Source: an uncultured Phycisphaerales bacterium (GTDB lineage: Bacteria > Planctomycetota > Phycisphaerae > WQYP01). From it: a DNA stretch of 64,000 nt. Shown here in pieces: positions 49,786-58,773 of the stretch. Each line of letters opens with the position of its first letter. The stretch's first letter is position 1. The stretch lies in the NCBI GenBank assembly GCA_903845195.1, contig CAIMWO010000040.1:1-64000 (forward strand), written 5' to 3'. The notes below the pieces were generated by a model. It saw nothing but the letters and a program-made list of their open reading frames with translations, did no database searches and was not told the origin of the DNA. Position numbers and translations under genes: made by a program.

Positions 49786-51186
49786 TTAATGTCCTTCCGC
49801 GGCACTCGCCGCCGCTTCCATCACCACTTCACTCAGCGTCGGATGTGCGTGAATCGTGCCGGCAATTTCATTCTTGGTGCATTCGAGCCGTTTGGCCAGC
49901 ACCAGCTCGGCCAGCATGTCGGTGACGTTCGAACCGATCAGGTGCGCCCCGAGAAGCTCGCCGTCGTCCTTGCGGAAGATGAGCTTGACGAACCCGTCCG
50001 TGGCGTTGATGGCCTGCGCCTTGCCGTTGACGCTGAAGTTGTATTTTCCGATTTCGTAACCGATGCCCTGCTCTTCGCATTGCGTTTCCGTCAGGCCCAC
50101 CGACGCCACCTGTGGCTCGCAGTAAGTGCAGCCGGGAATGAGCGTGTAATCCATTTCGCGCTTGCTGATCGCGAACATCCGCTCAATGGCGATCTTGGCT
50201 TCCATCGTCGCCACATGCGCCAGCCACGGCGGGCCGATGACATCGCCGGCGGCCCAGATGCCCGGGATATTCGTTTGAAAATCCTTCCCCACCTTGATGT
50301 GATTCTTGACGATCTCGGGGGTGCACGCCGGCGCGAAGAGGTTTTCCCAATTGCCCTGCACGCCAACGGCCACGAGCACTTTATCCGCCTCGATGGTTTC
50401 CTGTTTGTTCGTCTCGGTATTGGTCAGCGAGACTTTGACGCCGCGCTCGGTCGCTTCGAGCTTGTCGGTCTTGGTGCGCGTCCGCACGTCGATGCCGCGT
50501 TTCTTGAAGATGGCTTCCAGGCGCTCGGAAACGTCGTGATCTTCGATGGGCAGTATCTTCGGCATCATCTCAATGAGCGTGATTTTGCTGCCAAACGTGC
50601 CGTAGATGTACGCAAATTCCACGCCGATAGCCCCCGCGCCGATGATGGCCAGACGCTTGGGAATCTCCTTGAGGACCATCGCCTCGCGGCTCGTGATGAT
50701 GTTCTTCCCGTCGGGCTTGAGCCCGGGAATTTCGCGGTTGCGCGCCCCGGTGCAGATCAGAATGTTCTTGGTCTCCAGCGTCTGGGTCACTTTGCCTGAA
50801 GCGTCCTGCACTTCCACAACGCCCGCCTTGGGAACGAACGCGGTTCCTTTGAAGGTTGAGACCTTCCCTTTCCTGAAGAGAAATTCGATCCCCTTGGAAA
50901 GGTTCCCTGCGACGGTGCGGGACCGCCCCACGACTTTGCTCCAGTCGAACTTGCCGGTGTCGACGGCCATGCCGTAGTTCGGGGCCTCATGTTTGATTTC
51001 GTCGAAAAGATGGGCATCGCGAAGCAGGGCCTTAGTCGGAATGCAGCCCCAGTTCAGACAGATCCCCCCGAGTTCCGCGCGTTCAACGCACGCCACGGTT
51101 TTGCCGTGGTTGGCGGCATGGACGGCAGCTTCGTAACCTCCGGGACCAGACCCGATAACGACAACATCAAAGACCTGACTCACCAC
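49786..51186 (-). CDS. lpdA: Dihydrolipoyl dehydrogenase
   Basis: This is the E3 flavoenzyme that reoxidises dihydrolipoamide in 2-oxoacid dehydrogenase and glycine cleavage complexes. The 466-residue protein has the FAD motif VIGSGPGGYEAA, the redox disulphide GGICLNWGCIPTKAL, the NAD-binding GAGAIGVEFAYIYG, WAAGDVIGPPWLAH, and the active-site His in HAHPTLSEVV. It starts at GTG 51186 or GTG 51183. No E1 or E2 gene is adjacent. Confidence 0.96.
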   Translation of the reverse strand: MVSQVFDVVVIGSGPGGYEAAVHAANHGKTVACVERAELGGICLNWGCIPTKALLRDAHLFDEIKHEAPNYGMAVDTGKFDWSKVVGRSRTVAGNLSKGIEFLFRKGKVSTFKGTAFVPKAGVVEVQDASGKVTQTLETKNILICTGARNREIPGLKPDGKNIITSREAMVLKEIPKRLAIIGAGAIGVEFAYIYGTFGSKITLIEMMPKILPIEDHDVSERLEAIFKKRGIDVRTRTKTDKLEATERGVKVSLTNTETNKQETIEADKVLVAVGVQGNWENLFAPACTPEIVKNHIKVGKDFQTNIPGIWAAGDVIGPPWLAHVATMEAKIAIERMFAISKREMDYTLIPGCTYCEPQVASVGLTETQCEEQGIGYEIGKYNFSVNGKAQAINATDGFVKLIFRKDDGELLGAHLIGSNVTDMLAELVLAKRLECTKNEIAGTIHAHPTLSEVVMEAAASAAEGH

Positions 51187-51427
51187 TCGCGGGCTCCACT
51201 ACTGAGATTGAAAACGAACGGCAAATTGTATGCGAAGACGCTGCAGGAGCAAAACGGCCAGAAGAAAGTGCAGGACACGAATCTCATGAAAGAGTACGAG
51301 CATGAACCGACCTGCAGATTTCGCGGGGTGCCATCATTTTTCTAGAGGGCGAATCGTGCGGCTGGCAGTAATATAGTGGAACATTCATTTCGTTGGCTGG
51401 CATTGGGACAAATTGAAGGAGTACCGT

Positions 51428-54007
51428 ATGACTTGGCGGAAGATTGCAGCGTGGATGGGTGGCGTGTTGCTGGTGGTGGTGGCGGGGGGGGCGGGAAGGG
51501 CGGCTTGTGCCGCCGAACCCGCAGCGACGCAGGCAGGAACAGGTGTGCGGGCCGAAGGACGGCGGTGGGAGGCGTTGCCGGCGGGGGTCTGCAGCGTGTT
51601 TTTGGGACCGGACCAGCGCCGCTGGTTCGTCAAAAAGCCAGGGGATGGGGCGATAGACTTGGATGCGATCAAGAAGCAGGTTGCCGCGGAATGGCGCAAG
51701 CCGGCGCCGCTGCTCATCGATTGCTGGCCGGCGATGTTCGAGAAAAGTGGCGCAGTGTGGCTGGTGACGCGGGATTGCCGTCTGCTGTTGCGGTACGACG
51801 GTGAGCACTGGGTGGATCACGAGGCGCACAATCCACCCGAGGTGCCGGGAGGCTTCGTCGGTGTTTGTCCGGGCCATGGTTTGTCCGGAAACCGCGAACA
51901 CAACCTGGAAGTCGGCGGGGTCCGGTTTTTTATTGAATCGACCGGGATCAGTGCCTACGACGGAAAGGAATGCGCGTTTCAGCCGTTCGTGACCGGGGGA
52001 AGCAAGTCGTACACCGATCCGGTGGCCTTGTTGCCAGAGAAGGGCGGAAAGAGCGTGTTGGTGCTCCAGTCGCGTCCGACGACGTATTTGTGGCGATACC
52101 GCGCGGGGCAGTGGTCACAGGTCGATTTTCCGTGGAAGGGATACGTTTCGGGCGCCGCCGTGGGCCCGGACGGTTCGTTGTGGGCGAATTTGAACGAGAA
52201 AGTTGTGACGATACCGCTGGAGGGCGGCAAAGGTGGCGAAGATGCGCCAGCGAAGGGCGATTTGGCGCGTGCGGAGCCTTCGCCTCTCAAGATCAAGGAT
52301 TGGGATGTGAACCAATATCATCCGAGTCTGTGGCAGGACCAGACAGGGGATATCCATGTGGGCCTTTCGATGCTTCCGGTGGAGATCTGCAAGGAGCAGC
52401 GCGGGGTACTTTTGGTGAAGCCGGACGGAAACATGAAGTTTTTGCCCGGGATAGCAACACCGACCAAACCGATTGTTCACAGGAGTTCAGTTTCCGGCGT
52501 GGGTGACGAGAGTTGGTGGTACACCACGACCGTCGTCGGCCCGGCGCAGATGTGGCGTGCGAATCTGGCGGTCGATCCACCGACGCAAGAGAAAATGGGA
52601 GTCATTGGATTCCAATTTGTGCAGGAGGTGGCGGACGATGGAACGGTGTTTGTGAGCGCGGGCGATCCGTTGAATTCGAGTTGGCGGATGCCCCAGACTG
52701 ACGGAATCAACGCGATCATCGGGTACAAGCCCGCCGCGCCCGACGATCGACCGATGCTTCAGCCCAAGACGCTTGAAGTGGGGGGTTCACTGGCCGTGGC
52801 GAGCGATGGGGCCATGTGGGCCCCGATCCCGGACCAAGGGCTGTGCCGATATGACGGCATGGCGTGGCGGCCCATGGTTGGCGCCACGGTGCCGGCGGGC
52901 ATTCTGATTCCGGGGCACGAAGGAACGATGCTGCAATGGTACCGATTTCGGATGGAGGTGCCGGAGTCCTTTGCGCTGATCGACGCCGGGAAACGCCTTG
53001 AGGGTCAGGATCTGATGGCGCTGATTCGCGATAATCGCCAGGCGTTTGTGAAAGCGTGCGGGGGGCTGATGGAACCGGCCGTGTGGGATGTGACACAGGA
53101 GCGGTTCGGCGGCGTAAGCAAGACGACCGGGCAACCGGTGATGGGCGGTTGGAGCGTGGCGGTGGACAAGGGCGGGCGCGTGTGGATGGTGATCGATCAC
53201 AAGTTGCGGGTGCTCGATGCTACACGGACCTGGACGGAGTTGCAGTGGCCGGCGGGCGCGGACCCGCAACCGAATCTCCCGAATCAAATGGAAAGAGGTC
53301 CCACGACGGTCGTTCGTGTCGGCGATGGAGTGTACGTGGCGGATATGACCTTGGCGAAGGGGCTCAAGCATTCTTCAGGTGGAGTCCCGGCGCGGGCGTA
53401 TTTCGTCACGCTGCAGGATGGGAAGGCGAATTGGGCGGACGCACTGGAAGTTCCTGCGGCCAATGACCAGATGTTTCGGGCGCCGGACGGTGCATTGTGG
53501 ATTGCTTTTCGGCGGGAGACGCAAGGCAAACCGCCGTGGACGAATGTTAAGAATGTTCTGGCGCGCGTGGATGGGAACGCCGATCCGAAGGAGTACGTCT
53601 TGCCCGCCGAGCCGGTGCTGCTGGACCGGTCGGGAATTCTGTGGCTGGCGGCTGGCGGTAGCTACGTGGATATTCATGATGGGGCGTTCAGCCTATGGAA
53701 GGATGGGGAGATTGTCGGGCACGTGAGTGTCCCGGGGGTGTGGACCGGCAAGTCGATCGTTGCGGACAAGCCCGGCTCGGTATGGGTACTGACGAACATC
53801 GGATTGCACCATCTGGTGGCCGAAGGCGCAAGCAAGCCCTTCGATTACCAGGTGAAGACCTTTGGAATCGTGACTGACCCGACCGGCGATGTATTTAATT
53901 CGACGCTTGCGGTATGCGACCAGGGACTCGTGCTGGGAACGTACTACAACGGGGAGGATCATCTCACGCACCATCGCCTGCACTTGATCCCGACGGCGGC
54001 AAAGTAA
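51428..54007 (+). CDS. Large exported beta-propeller-like protein
   Basis: The 859-residue product has a signal peptide (IAAWMGGVLLVVVAGGAGRAACA). It is followed by many repeats of the style GPDGSLWANL, SDGAMWAPI, KGGRVWMVI, PDGALWIAF and RSGILWLAA, the DGxxW units of two-component-regulator-type beta-propellers. No kinase or enzyme domain follows, so it may bind ligands or polymers at the cell surface. AAGGAG precedes ATG 51428. Its coding strand is G-rich, unlike the C-rich genes around 30-46 kb. A terminator lies directly downstream. Confidence 0.82.
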   Translation: MTWRKIAAWMGGVLLVVVAGGAGRAACAAEPAATQAGTGVRAEGRRWEALPAGVCSVFLGPDQRRWFVKKPGDGAIDLDAIKKQVAAEWRKPAPLLIDCWPAMFEKSGAVWLVTRDCRLLLRYDGEHWVDHEAHNPPEVPGGFVGVCPGHGLSGNREHNLEVGGVRFFIESTGISAYDGKECAFQPFVTGGSKSYTDPVALLPEKGGKSVLVLQSRPTTYLWRYRAGQWSQVDFPWKGYVSGAAVGPDGSLWANLNEKVVTIPLEGGKGGEDAPAKGDLARAEPSPLKIKDWDVNQYHPSLWQDQTGDIHVGLSMLPVEICKEQRGVLLVKPDGNMKFLPGIATPTKPIVHRSSVSGVGDESWWYTTTVVGPAQMWRANLAVDPPTQEKMGVIGFQFVQEVADDGTVFVSAGDPLNSSWRMPQTDGINAIIGYKPAAPDDRPMLQPKTLEVGGSLAVASDGAMWAPIPDQGLCRYDGMAWRPMVGATVPAGILIPGHEGTMLQWYRFRMEVPESFALIDAGKRLEGQDLMALIRDNRQAFVKACGGLMEPAVWDVTQERFGGVSKTTGQPVMGGWSVAVDKGGRVWMVIDHKLRVLDATRTWTELQWPAGADPQPNLPNQMERGPTTVVRVGDGVYVADMTLAKGLKHSSGGVPARAYFVTLQDGKANWADALEVPAANDQMFRAPDGALWIAFRRETQGKPPWTNVKNVLARVDGNADPKEYVLPAEPVLLDRSGILWLAAGGSYVDIHDGAFSLWKDGEIVGHVSVPGVWTGKSIVADKPGSVWVLTNIGLHHLVAEGASKPFDYQVKTFGIVTDPTGDVFNSTLAVCDQGLVLGTYYNGEDHLTHHRLHLIPTAAK

Positions 54008-54056
54008 GCCAACCGCCGAATGTGCCGCGACCAGAATACGGCGCCCAGAAAACCAA

Positions 54057-54081
54057 AGGGGCAAAGCCCCTCGTTATTTTT
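54057..54081 (+). terminator. Terminator after the propeller gene
   Basis: AGGGGC-aaa-GCCCCT forms a 6-bp stem followed by CGTTATTTTT. It lies 50 bp after the stop codon and just before the DUF1802 start. Confidence 0.75.
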
Positions 54082-54106
54082 CGTCGGCACTCTTGGGAAT
54101 TATGTA

Positions 54107-54667
54107 ATGGACCAACTGAAGGTTGCCCTGAAAGAATGGAACCTCCTCAACAACGCACTCCTGGATGGAACGCAGGCCATCCTGTTGCGCAAGGGCGGAA
54201 TTCTCGAAGCCAACAACGAGTTCGAACTCGAATACAAAAAATTCCTCCTCTTCCCGACCTTCGTCCATCAGGACCCGCGCATGGTCAAGCCGGAGTGGCG
54301 GGCGGGGATCACCAGCGTGCGCGCGGAGCCGGAGACGATTGAGATTCGCGGCTATGCCGAGGCGGCAAAGATTTTCGAGGTGCCGGACCGGCCCGCGATG
54401 GACAAGCTGTTCGATCTGCACATCTGGGATGTGCCGCTGATCGATATGCGGTTCAGTTATCGTCCGGAGAAGCCGTTGTACCTGGTGGTGGTGCGCGCAT
54501 TCCGGTTGCCGCGTCCGGTGGTGATCCCAAATATGCTGGAATACGCCGGCTGCAAAAGCTGGGTGCCGCTGGAGCAGGAGATCGACGTAACCGGCGCGGC
54601 GCCGGCAACGGGCGAGGATCAGATCGCGGCCTTGCTGGGGCGCATCAGCAGAACATTCGCGCGGTGA
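54107..54667 (+). CDS. DUF1802 family protein
   Basis: The 186-residue protein begins MDQLKVALKEWNLLNNALLD and has ILLRKGGILE, FLLFPTFVHQDP and a later DVPLIDMRFSYRPEKPLYLVVVRAF, the DUF1802 pattern. Function unknown; relatives are encoded near restriction or conjugative genes in some bacteria, which is not the case here. ATG 54107 was chosen as the family start; the ORF opens earlier at 54020 through the terminator, which is unlikely. Confidence 0.85.
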   Translation: MDQLKVALKEWNLLNNALLDGTQAILLRKGGILEANNEFELEYKKFLLFPTFVHQDPRMVKPEWRAGITSVRAEPETIEIRGYAEAAKIFEVPDRPAMDKLFDLHIWDVPLIDMRFSYRPEKPLYLVVVRAFRLPRPVVIPNMLEYAGCKSWVPLEQEIDVTGAAPATGEDQIAALLGRISRTFAR

Positions 54668-54685
54668 GCGGCAAAAATAACGCGA

Positions 54686-54708
54686 GCCGGCGTAATACCA
54701 CCGCCGGC
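54686..54708. terminator. Bidirectional hairpin between DUF1802 and PEP-CTERM genes
   Basis: GCCGGCG pairs with CGCCGGC around a 9-nt loop. On the minus strand the stem is followed by TCGCGTTATTTTTG, a good U-tract for the PEP-CTERM transcript. Confidence 0.75.
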
Positions 54709-54745
54709 CCGCGCACTTCATGAAATCTCAGCGAATGCTTCCGCA

Positions 54746-55540
54746 TCAAGCCTTACGGCGGCGGGCGATCAAACCGACCGCGCCCAAGGCCAACAGCGAC
54801 AGGGATGCCGGCTCCGGCACGCCGGGGTTGCCGCCCGGAGGCGGCGCAATGTTCGTCGTAAGGGTGAAAATGAAATCGTTATAATCGCCCTTGCCTTCAT
54901 ATTTGTTGGTCTTTGACGAAAGGTCTTCCACGCCGATCAGGTATTTCTCCACTCCCGCGGTCAGGTCGACGCCGAAAATGGCAAAGTGCTGATTCTTCGT
55001 GTCCTTGTTGGAATTGAGGGCGGAGTTCATGTAATACGTCCCGCCCGGTCCTTGGATGTACAGGCCCCACGAGGCCGAGGGATTGAATACTTCATCCGCG
55101 CCCACCAAAGGGCTGTCCGATCCGGTCCAGATCGGATGCAACACGCTTGCGTTCGTCGTGTCGTACCAGCCCACCACGTTGGAGCCCGCGTTACCGGCGA
55201 TCTCCAGTTTGAGCGAACCCGCATCGGTGTCCGCCGTATCGTGCGTGAAGTGCATGTTCAGGTCAGCCTTCCCCGCATTGCCGCCACTGTTCTTGTAACC
55301 GTACCAGGGAAGGTGCACGGTGTTGGGTGCGCCCGCGTAGTTGCTGTTGACGTAATAGCCGATGTCCTTGTGGGAACCATCGAGGGACTTGTTGTCCCAG
55401 AACGGATTGCCGTTTTCGTTCACGGTGCCGTAAGTCTGGAAGCCGGTGTTGACGCTCGACCCGACCACGGTATCAGCAAAGGCCGCACTGCCGGAGGCGA
55501 CGATCGCCGCGGCCACGAGGACTAGATAACGGTTCTTCAT
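54746..55540 (-). CDS. PEP-CTERM sorted exported protein
   Basis: The 264-residue product has a signal peptide (LVLVAAAIVASGSAAFA). The mature domain, with ENGNPFWDNKS and the Ca-site-like GKGDYNDFIFTL, recalls DUF4114. The C-terminal sorting signal is VPEPASLSLLALGAVGLIARRRKA. The PEP motif, helix and basic tail direct export and processing by an exosortase, linked in other bacteria to exopolysaccharide production. ATG 55540 follows GGGAGAG. No exosortase is in the window. Confidence 0.92.
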   Translation of the reverse strand: MKNRYLVLVAAAIVASGSAAFADTVVGSSVNTGFQTYGTVNENGNPFWDNKSLDGSHKDIGYYVNSNYAGAPNTVHLPWYGYKNSGGNAGKADLNMHFTHDTADTDAGSLKLEIAGNAGSNVVGWYDTTNASVLHPIWTGSDSPLVGADEVFNPSASWGLYIQGPGGTYYMNSALNSNKDTKNQHFAIFGVDLTAGVEKYLIGVEDLSSKTNKYEGKGDYNDFIFTLTTNIAPPPGGNPGVPEPASLSLLALGAVGLIARRRKA

Positions 55541-56015
55541 AGAATCTCTCCCATCCAAAAGGATGACTACCCGAAACCACTTTTATTCAGCGCGCAGTAC
55601 ACCTGCACGCGTTGGGATCGCGTTTGACTCACGTTTGCCGATTGACGCCTTCGTCGGCGCGCAACGGCCCGGATGTGCTGCAGCCCATCGTGAAAACACG
55701 ATGTCCGCGGCCTTCAATCGGTGCGTCGCTATGTTCCTGGGAATTGAACCCGGCTCGGGTTCGATGGTGGGGCTTTTCTCTCTCTCCCGCCAAATTCCCG
55801 CCCGCGCGCTATCGCACGGACCCTCAAACTTACCCCGCCCGCCAGCGCGTGCAAACGAATCATGAGAAATTTGCGAGAATTCAATCGCACGGATTTTGCC
55901 GCGTAAACATCGGCCCACAACAGGCTTGCAGCAAATGCCCCCGAACCATGGACCGGTAACGATTAGCCGCGGAAATGCCTCTGCGTTTGCCCAGCTTGCG
56001 TGATCGTAACGCGCG
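55541..56015. other. Long gap upstream of the PEP-CTERM gene
   Basis: I see no gene that I would accept here. Overlapping short ORFs on both strands lack ribosome binding sites. It is long for a promoter region, so it may hold a structured leader or an unseen small RNA. Confidence 0.35.
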
Positions 56016-56699
56016 TCACAGTACGCTTAATCGCGCCGGCTCGGTGAATGGAAAAATCGCGTGATGTTTCAGGACGTTCACCAGCGCCGGCGTCCCCTGC
56101 GTGCGGGCAAAATCCCATTCCCGCTGCGTGATCCCCACGAGTTGCATCAGATCGACCACGCCGCTCGCCAATTCAAACCGTGGACCAAATGCCTCCGGCG
56201 TCGTAACAATCAGATGCGTCAGCCCAGCCCCGGCAGCAGAACCCTCGCCACGTCCGGGAATGATCCCGCCCAGCTCAATGCGATCGTCGAGTTCGACCAG
56301 ATGCCCCTCAAGCACTTCGCTGGCCACCAGCAATTGCACAGCCATCAGCCAATGCAGAATCGGAATGGCCCACGAAGATTGGCTGCGTGTCTGCAAAAGA
56401 AATTCAAACCCCAATCCGCTGAATTGGCGCGGATCGACCGTCTCGGGATTTTCTCCCCACGGATTGCTCATGCCCGAGCTGATGTACGCCCAGCTCGGCC
56501 GTGCATCGGTGGGGGGGCACTCAAATACGCCGTGCGTCAGGTACCGCGGATCAGGGTCCGATGTGCCAAGCTTTTCAAAAGTCGTTTTCGGAATGGCATA
56601 GATCCCCGGTCCCAAATCCCCCAGCATCCCGCGATAGATCTCCTCTTCGCGCTGGGCCCACACCCCTTCAAACCATTTCTGCCACGCCGCTTCATTCAT
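56016..56699 (-). CDS. Suppressor-of-fused (SUFU)-domain protein
   Basis: The 227-residue protein has the SUFU pattern: ECPPTDARPSWAYISSGMSNPW, FSGLGFEFLLQTRSQSSWAIPILHWL and LTHLIVTTPEAFGPRFELASG. In animals SUFU regulates Gli factors; in bacteria it occurs alone or as an immunity protein of polymorphic toxins. No toxin gene is next to it here, so an immunity role is not supported. A CTGACA-16-TAGAAT promoter ends six bases before the ATG. Confidence 0.85.
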   Translation of the reverse strand: MNEAAWQKWFEGVWAQREEEIYRGMLGDLGPGIYAIPKTTFEKLGTSDPDPRYLTHGVFECPPTDARPSWAYISSGMSNPWGENPETVDPRQFSGLGFEFLLQTRSQSSWAIPILHWLMAVQLLVASEVLEGHLVELDDRIELGGIIPGRGEGSAAGAGLTHLIVTTPEAFGPRFELASGVVDLMQLVGITQREWDFARTQGTPALVNVLKHHAIFPFTEPARLSVL

Positions 56700-56705
56700 G
56701 CGGGC

Positions 56706-56733
56706 ATTCTACCGATTCGCCCCCGCCTGTCAG
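56706..56733 (-). promoter_or_regulatory. Promoter CTGACA-16-TAGAAT, leaderless (SUFU gene)
   Basis: The best complete promoter of the leaderless set: a 5/6 -35, 16-base spacer and TAGAAT, which ends six bases before ATG 56699. No Shine-Dalgarno is present between the -10 and the ATG. Confidence 0.6.
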
Positions 56734-56795
56734 CCCAACGCCTTGACATTCATTGCCGACACCCTATGACTACTGCACTGATGGAGGATCGACTG

Positions 56796-57836
56796 ATGAT
56801 TCATAAGCAAATCGAATTTCACAACGTGGCGGAGCTCCAGACCCGGTCCGTCTCGCCGGGACTATTCTTGAGCCGCTATCCGACCAAGGTCTGCAAGACT
56901 ATGACGCAGTTAGGTCAGATCGCCGCTCGCGTCTCCAGCGGCGTCGAATTGCGCTTCGTCACCGATGCCGAGTGGGCCAACATCACGCTGTCCGCACATA
57001 ACGAATACCCCTGGGCCTCCAACGGCACCATCGACTTGTACAAAGGGGATTACTTCTGCGGCCGCCACACCGTGCCGGAAGGACAACGCTACACCCTCAA
57101 ATTAAGCATCCCGCCACTGCTTCGCGAACTTACCCTCGAGGCCGGCAAAGATGCCCGCTTTTCGCCCGACGTCTGGAGGCTCGTACTCGGTAACGCCGAT
57201 TTCGTGTTTCATGAACTCAACAACGTCGGCCGGCCCGTGCGCCCGCCGCAGAAGGACGAAAAACCTGCCCTGCGCTGGCTCGCCTATGGCTCCTCGATCA
57301 CCAACGCCGCACCCGACGGCTATGTCCAGCATGCCGCCCGATTCCTCGGCGTCGATCTCCTCAACAAAGGCCTCTGCGGCTCCTGCTTCTGCGAACCCGA
57401 AACCGCACGCCACCTCGCCAAAAACGAGCAGTGGGATTTCGCCACTCTCGAACTGGGCGTGAACATGCGCTGGGCCTGCACCGGCGAAGATTTCGCCCGC
57501 CGCGCCGCCGAATTCATTTCGATCTTCCGCCGCGCCCAGCCCCAAAAACCGATCGTCCTGCTCACCATGTTTCCCAACAGCGACGACTTTCGCAAAACCC
57601 CCACCCAAGACACTACGCGAAACCGCGAGTACCGCCAGGCCCTGCGCGACATCGTCACCAAAGCCGGCCCCCGCTCAAACCTGCACCTCATCGAAGGCGA
57701 TCAAATACTCACCCGTTTCACCGAACTATGCAGCGACGGCGTCCACCCCGCCCCCTTCGGCCACATTCTCATGGCCCACAACCTCGCCCCCCTCCTGCAA
57801 CCACTGCTCCGCAAAGTGCCCCCGCACAACCACTGA
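56796..57836 (+). CDS. SGNH/GDSL-type hydrolase with N-terminal beta domain
   Basis: The 346-residue protein has an SGNH hydrolase C-terminal domain. Its block I is AYGSSITN with the nucleophile Ser, then ATLELGVNMRW, and block V is DGVHPAPFGH with Asp and His. The N-terminal 150 residues form a beta-rich domain as in two-domain carbohydrate esterases. It probably deacetylates a sugar polymer, which is inference. ATG 56796 was chosen because GGAGG lies eight bases upstream; the ORF track extends back to 56061 through the antisense SUFU gene, which is not real. Confidence 0.82.
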   Translation: MIHKQIEFHNVAELQTRSVSPGLFLSRYPTKVCKTMTQLGQIAARVSSGVELRFVTDAEWANITLSAHNEYPWASNGTIDLYKGDYFCGRHTVPEGQRYTLKLSIPPLLRELTLEAGKDARFSPDVWRLVLGNADFVFHELNNVGRPVRPPQKDEKPALRWLAYGSSITNAAPDGYVQHAARFLGVDLLNKGLCGSCFCEPETARHLAKNEQWDFATLELGVNMRWACTGEDFARRAAEFISIFRRAQPQKPIVLLTMFPNSDDFRKTPTQDTTRNREYRQALRDIVTKAGPRSNLHLIEGDQILTRFTELCSDGVHPAPFGHILMAHNLAPLLQPLLRKVPPHNH

Positions 57837-57890
57837 TCCTTCCCCCGCGACCCCACCCTCAGAGCCGTGCGGCTACGCCGCCGGCCCGCA

Positions 57891-58553
57891 TCACCGTTTC
57901 CGCACCAACATAAACCCCGCGCCCACCGTTGCGATCATCGCATCGACCCGCGCATCGTCCCGGATCTTCAGATTCAGCGCATGCATCTTGCTCGTGGCCG
58001 GGTCGTAGTCGGCCGATTCGCTGTTCGGCCCACTGCCCAACACATTATCCATCGCGATCAGCCCGCCGGGACGAAGCAACTTCAGCACCCCTTCGTAGTA
58101 GGCGTCATACGCTTCCTTGTCAGCGTCGATGAACGCAAAATCAAAAGTCCCCGCCCCGCCCTGCAGCAGCAGCGTTTCCACAGTCTTCAATGCCGGGGCA
58201 AGACGCAAATCGATCTTCCCCGCCACGCCCGCCTCGCGCCAGTACCGCCGCCCGATCGCGGTCCACTCCTCGCTGATGTCGCAGGCGATCAGTTTTCCGT
58301 CCGCAGGCAGCGCCAGGGCCACGCACAACGCGCTATACCCCGTGAACGTGCCGATTTCGATCGCCTTCTTCGCCCCGATCAACTTGACCAGCAGCGAAAG
58401 CAGCGCCCCCTGGTCCGAACTGATCTGCATCCCGCCGTGCGGAATGCCCGCAGTCTCCGCCCGCAAACGCTTCTGCACGTCCGGTTCGCGCAGCATTTCC
58501 TCGTTGACATACCGTGCCACGGAATCCGAAGCTACCAGTGATTTGAATGCCAT
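57891..58553 (-). CDS. O-methyltransferase, caffeoyl-CoA/COMT-like family 3
   Basis: The 220-residue class I methyltransferase has AIEIGTFTGYSALCVALAL (SAM-binding), IACDISEEW, DFAFIDADKEAYDAYY (metal-binding Asp) and LIAMDNVLGSG. These are the marks of the cation-dependent O-methyltransferase family. The natural substrate in bacteria is usually unknown. GGAGG precedes the ATG. It converges with the SGNH gene. Confidence 0.9.
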   Translation of the reverse strand: MAFKSLVASDSVARYVNEEMLREPDVQKRLRAETAGIPHGGMQISSDQGALLSLLVKLIGAKKAIEIGTFTGYSALCVALALPADGKLIACDISEEWTAIGRRYWREAGVAGKIDLRLAPALKTVETLLLQGGAGTFDFAFIDADKEAYDAYYEGVLKLLRPGGLIAMDNVLGSGPNSESADYDPATSKMHALNLKIRDDARVDAMIATVGAGFMLVRKR

Positions 58554-58702
58554 GCGGCACCTCCGTGGCCAATAGTGTAATGCGTTTGGGGCAAGAATTA
58601 AGGATTCGTATGATGCGCCTCCCCCAGATTTTTCGCAGACAATCCCCTCACCTGCAAAAAAGAAGCATGGCCGTGATCTTCACCCCATTTCACGTTCCAT
58701 TA

Positions 58703-58737
58703 TTTGTGTTTATTCGTGATCATTTGTGGCCAATTTA
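58703..58737 (+). repeat. TTTGTGTTTATT word repeat, copy 1
   Basis: TTTGTGTTTATTCGTGATCA runs on to TTTGTGGCCAATTTA. A related sequence lies at 62995-63027. It is AT-rich and lies in the gap between the divergently read methyltransferase start and the coiled-coil gene end. Confidence 0.6.
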
Positions 58738-58773
58738 TCGTCGTCCTCAATCCGCCCGAACGACTCGCAAACG

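Noticed and set aside
55583-55918. 111-residue ORF in the long gap before the PEP-CTERM gene
   Set aside because: No ribosome binding site, Arg/Glu-rich without domain, and overlapped by equally long ORFs in other frames.
36561-56514. G7-G9 or C7 runs in several genes as phase-variation tracts
   Set aside because: In a genome of about 60% GC, several runs of seven or eight are expected by chance in 64 kb. Only the rdgB run is kept as a weak note.
56061-56795. N-terminal extension of the SGNH hydrolase ORF
   Set aside because: It runs antisense through the SUFU gene, and a Shine-Dalgarno lies before ATG 56796.
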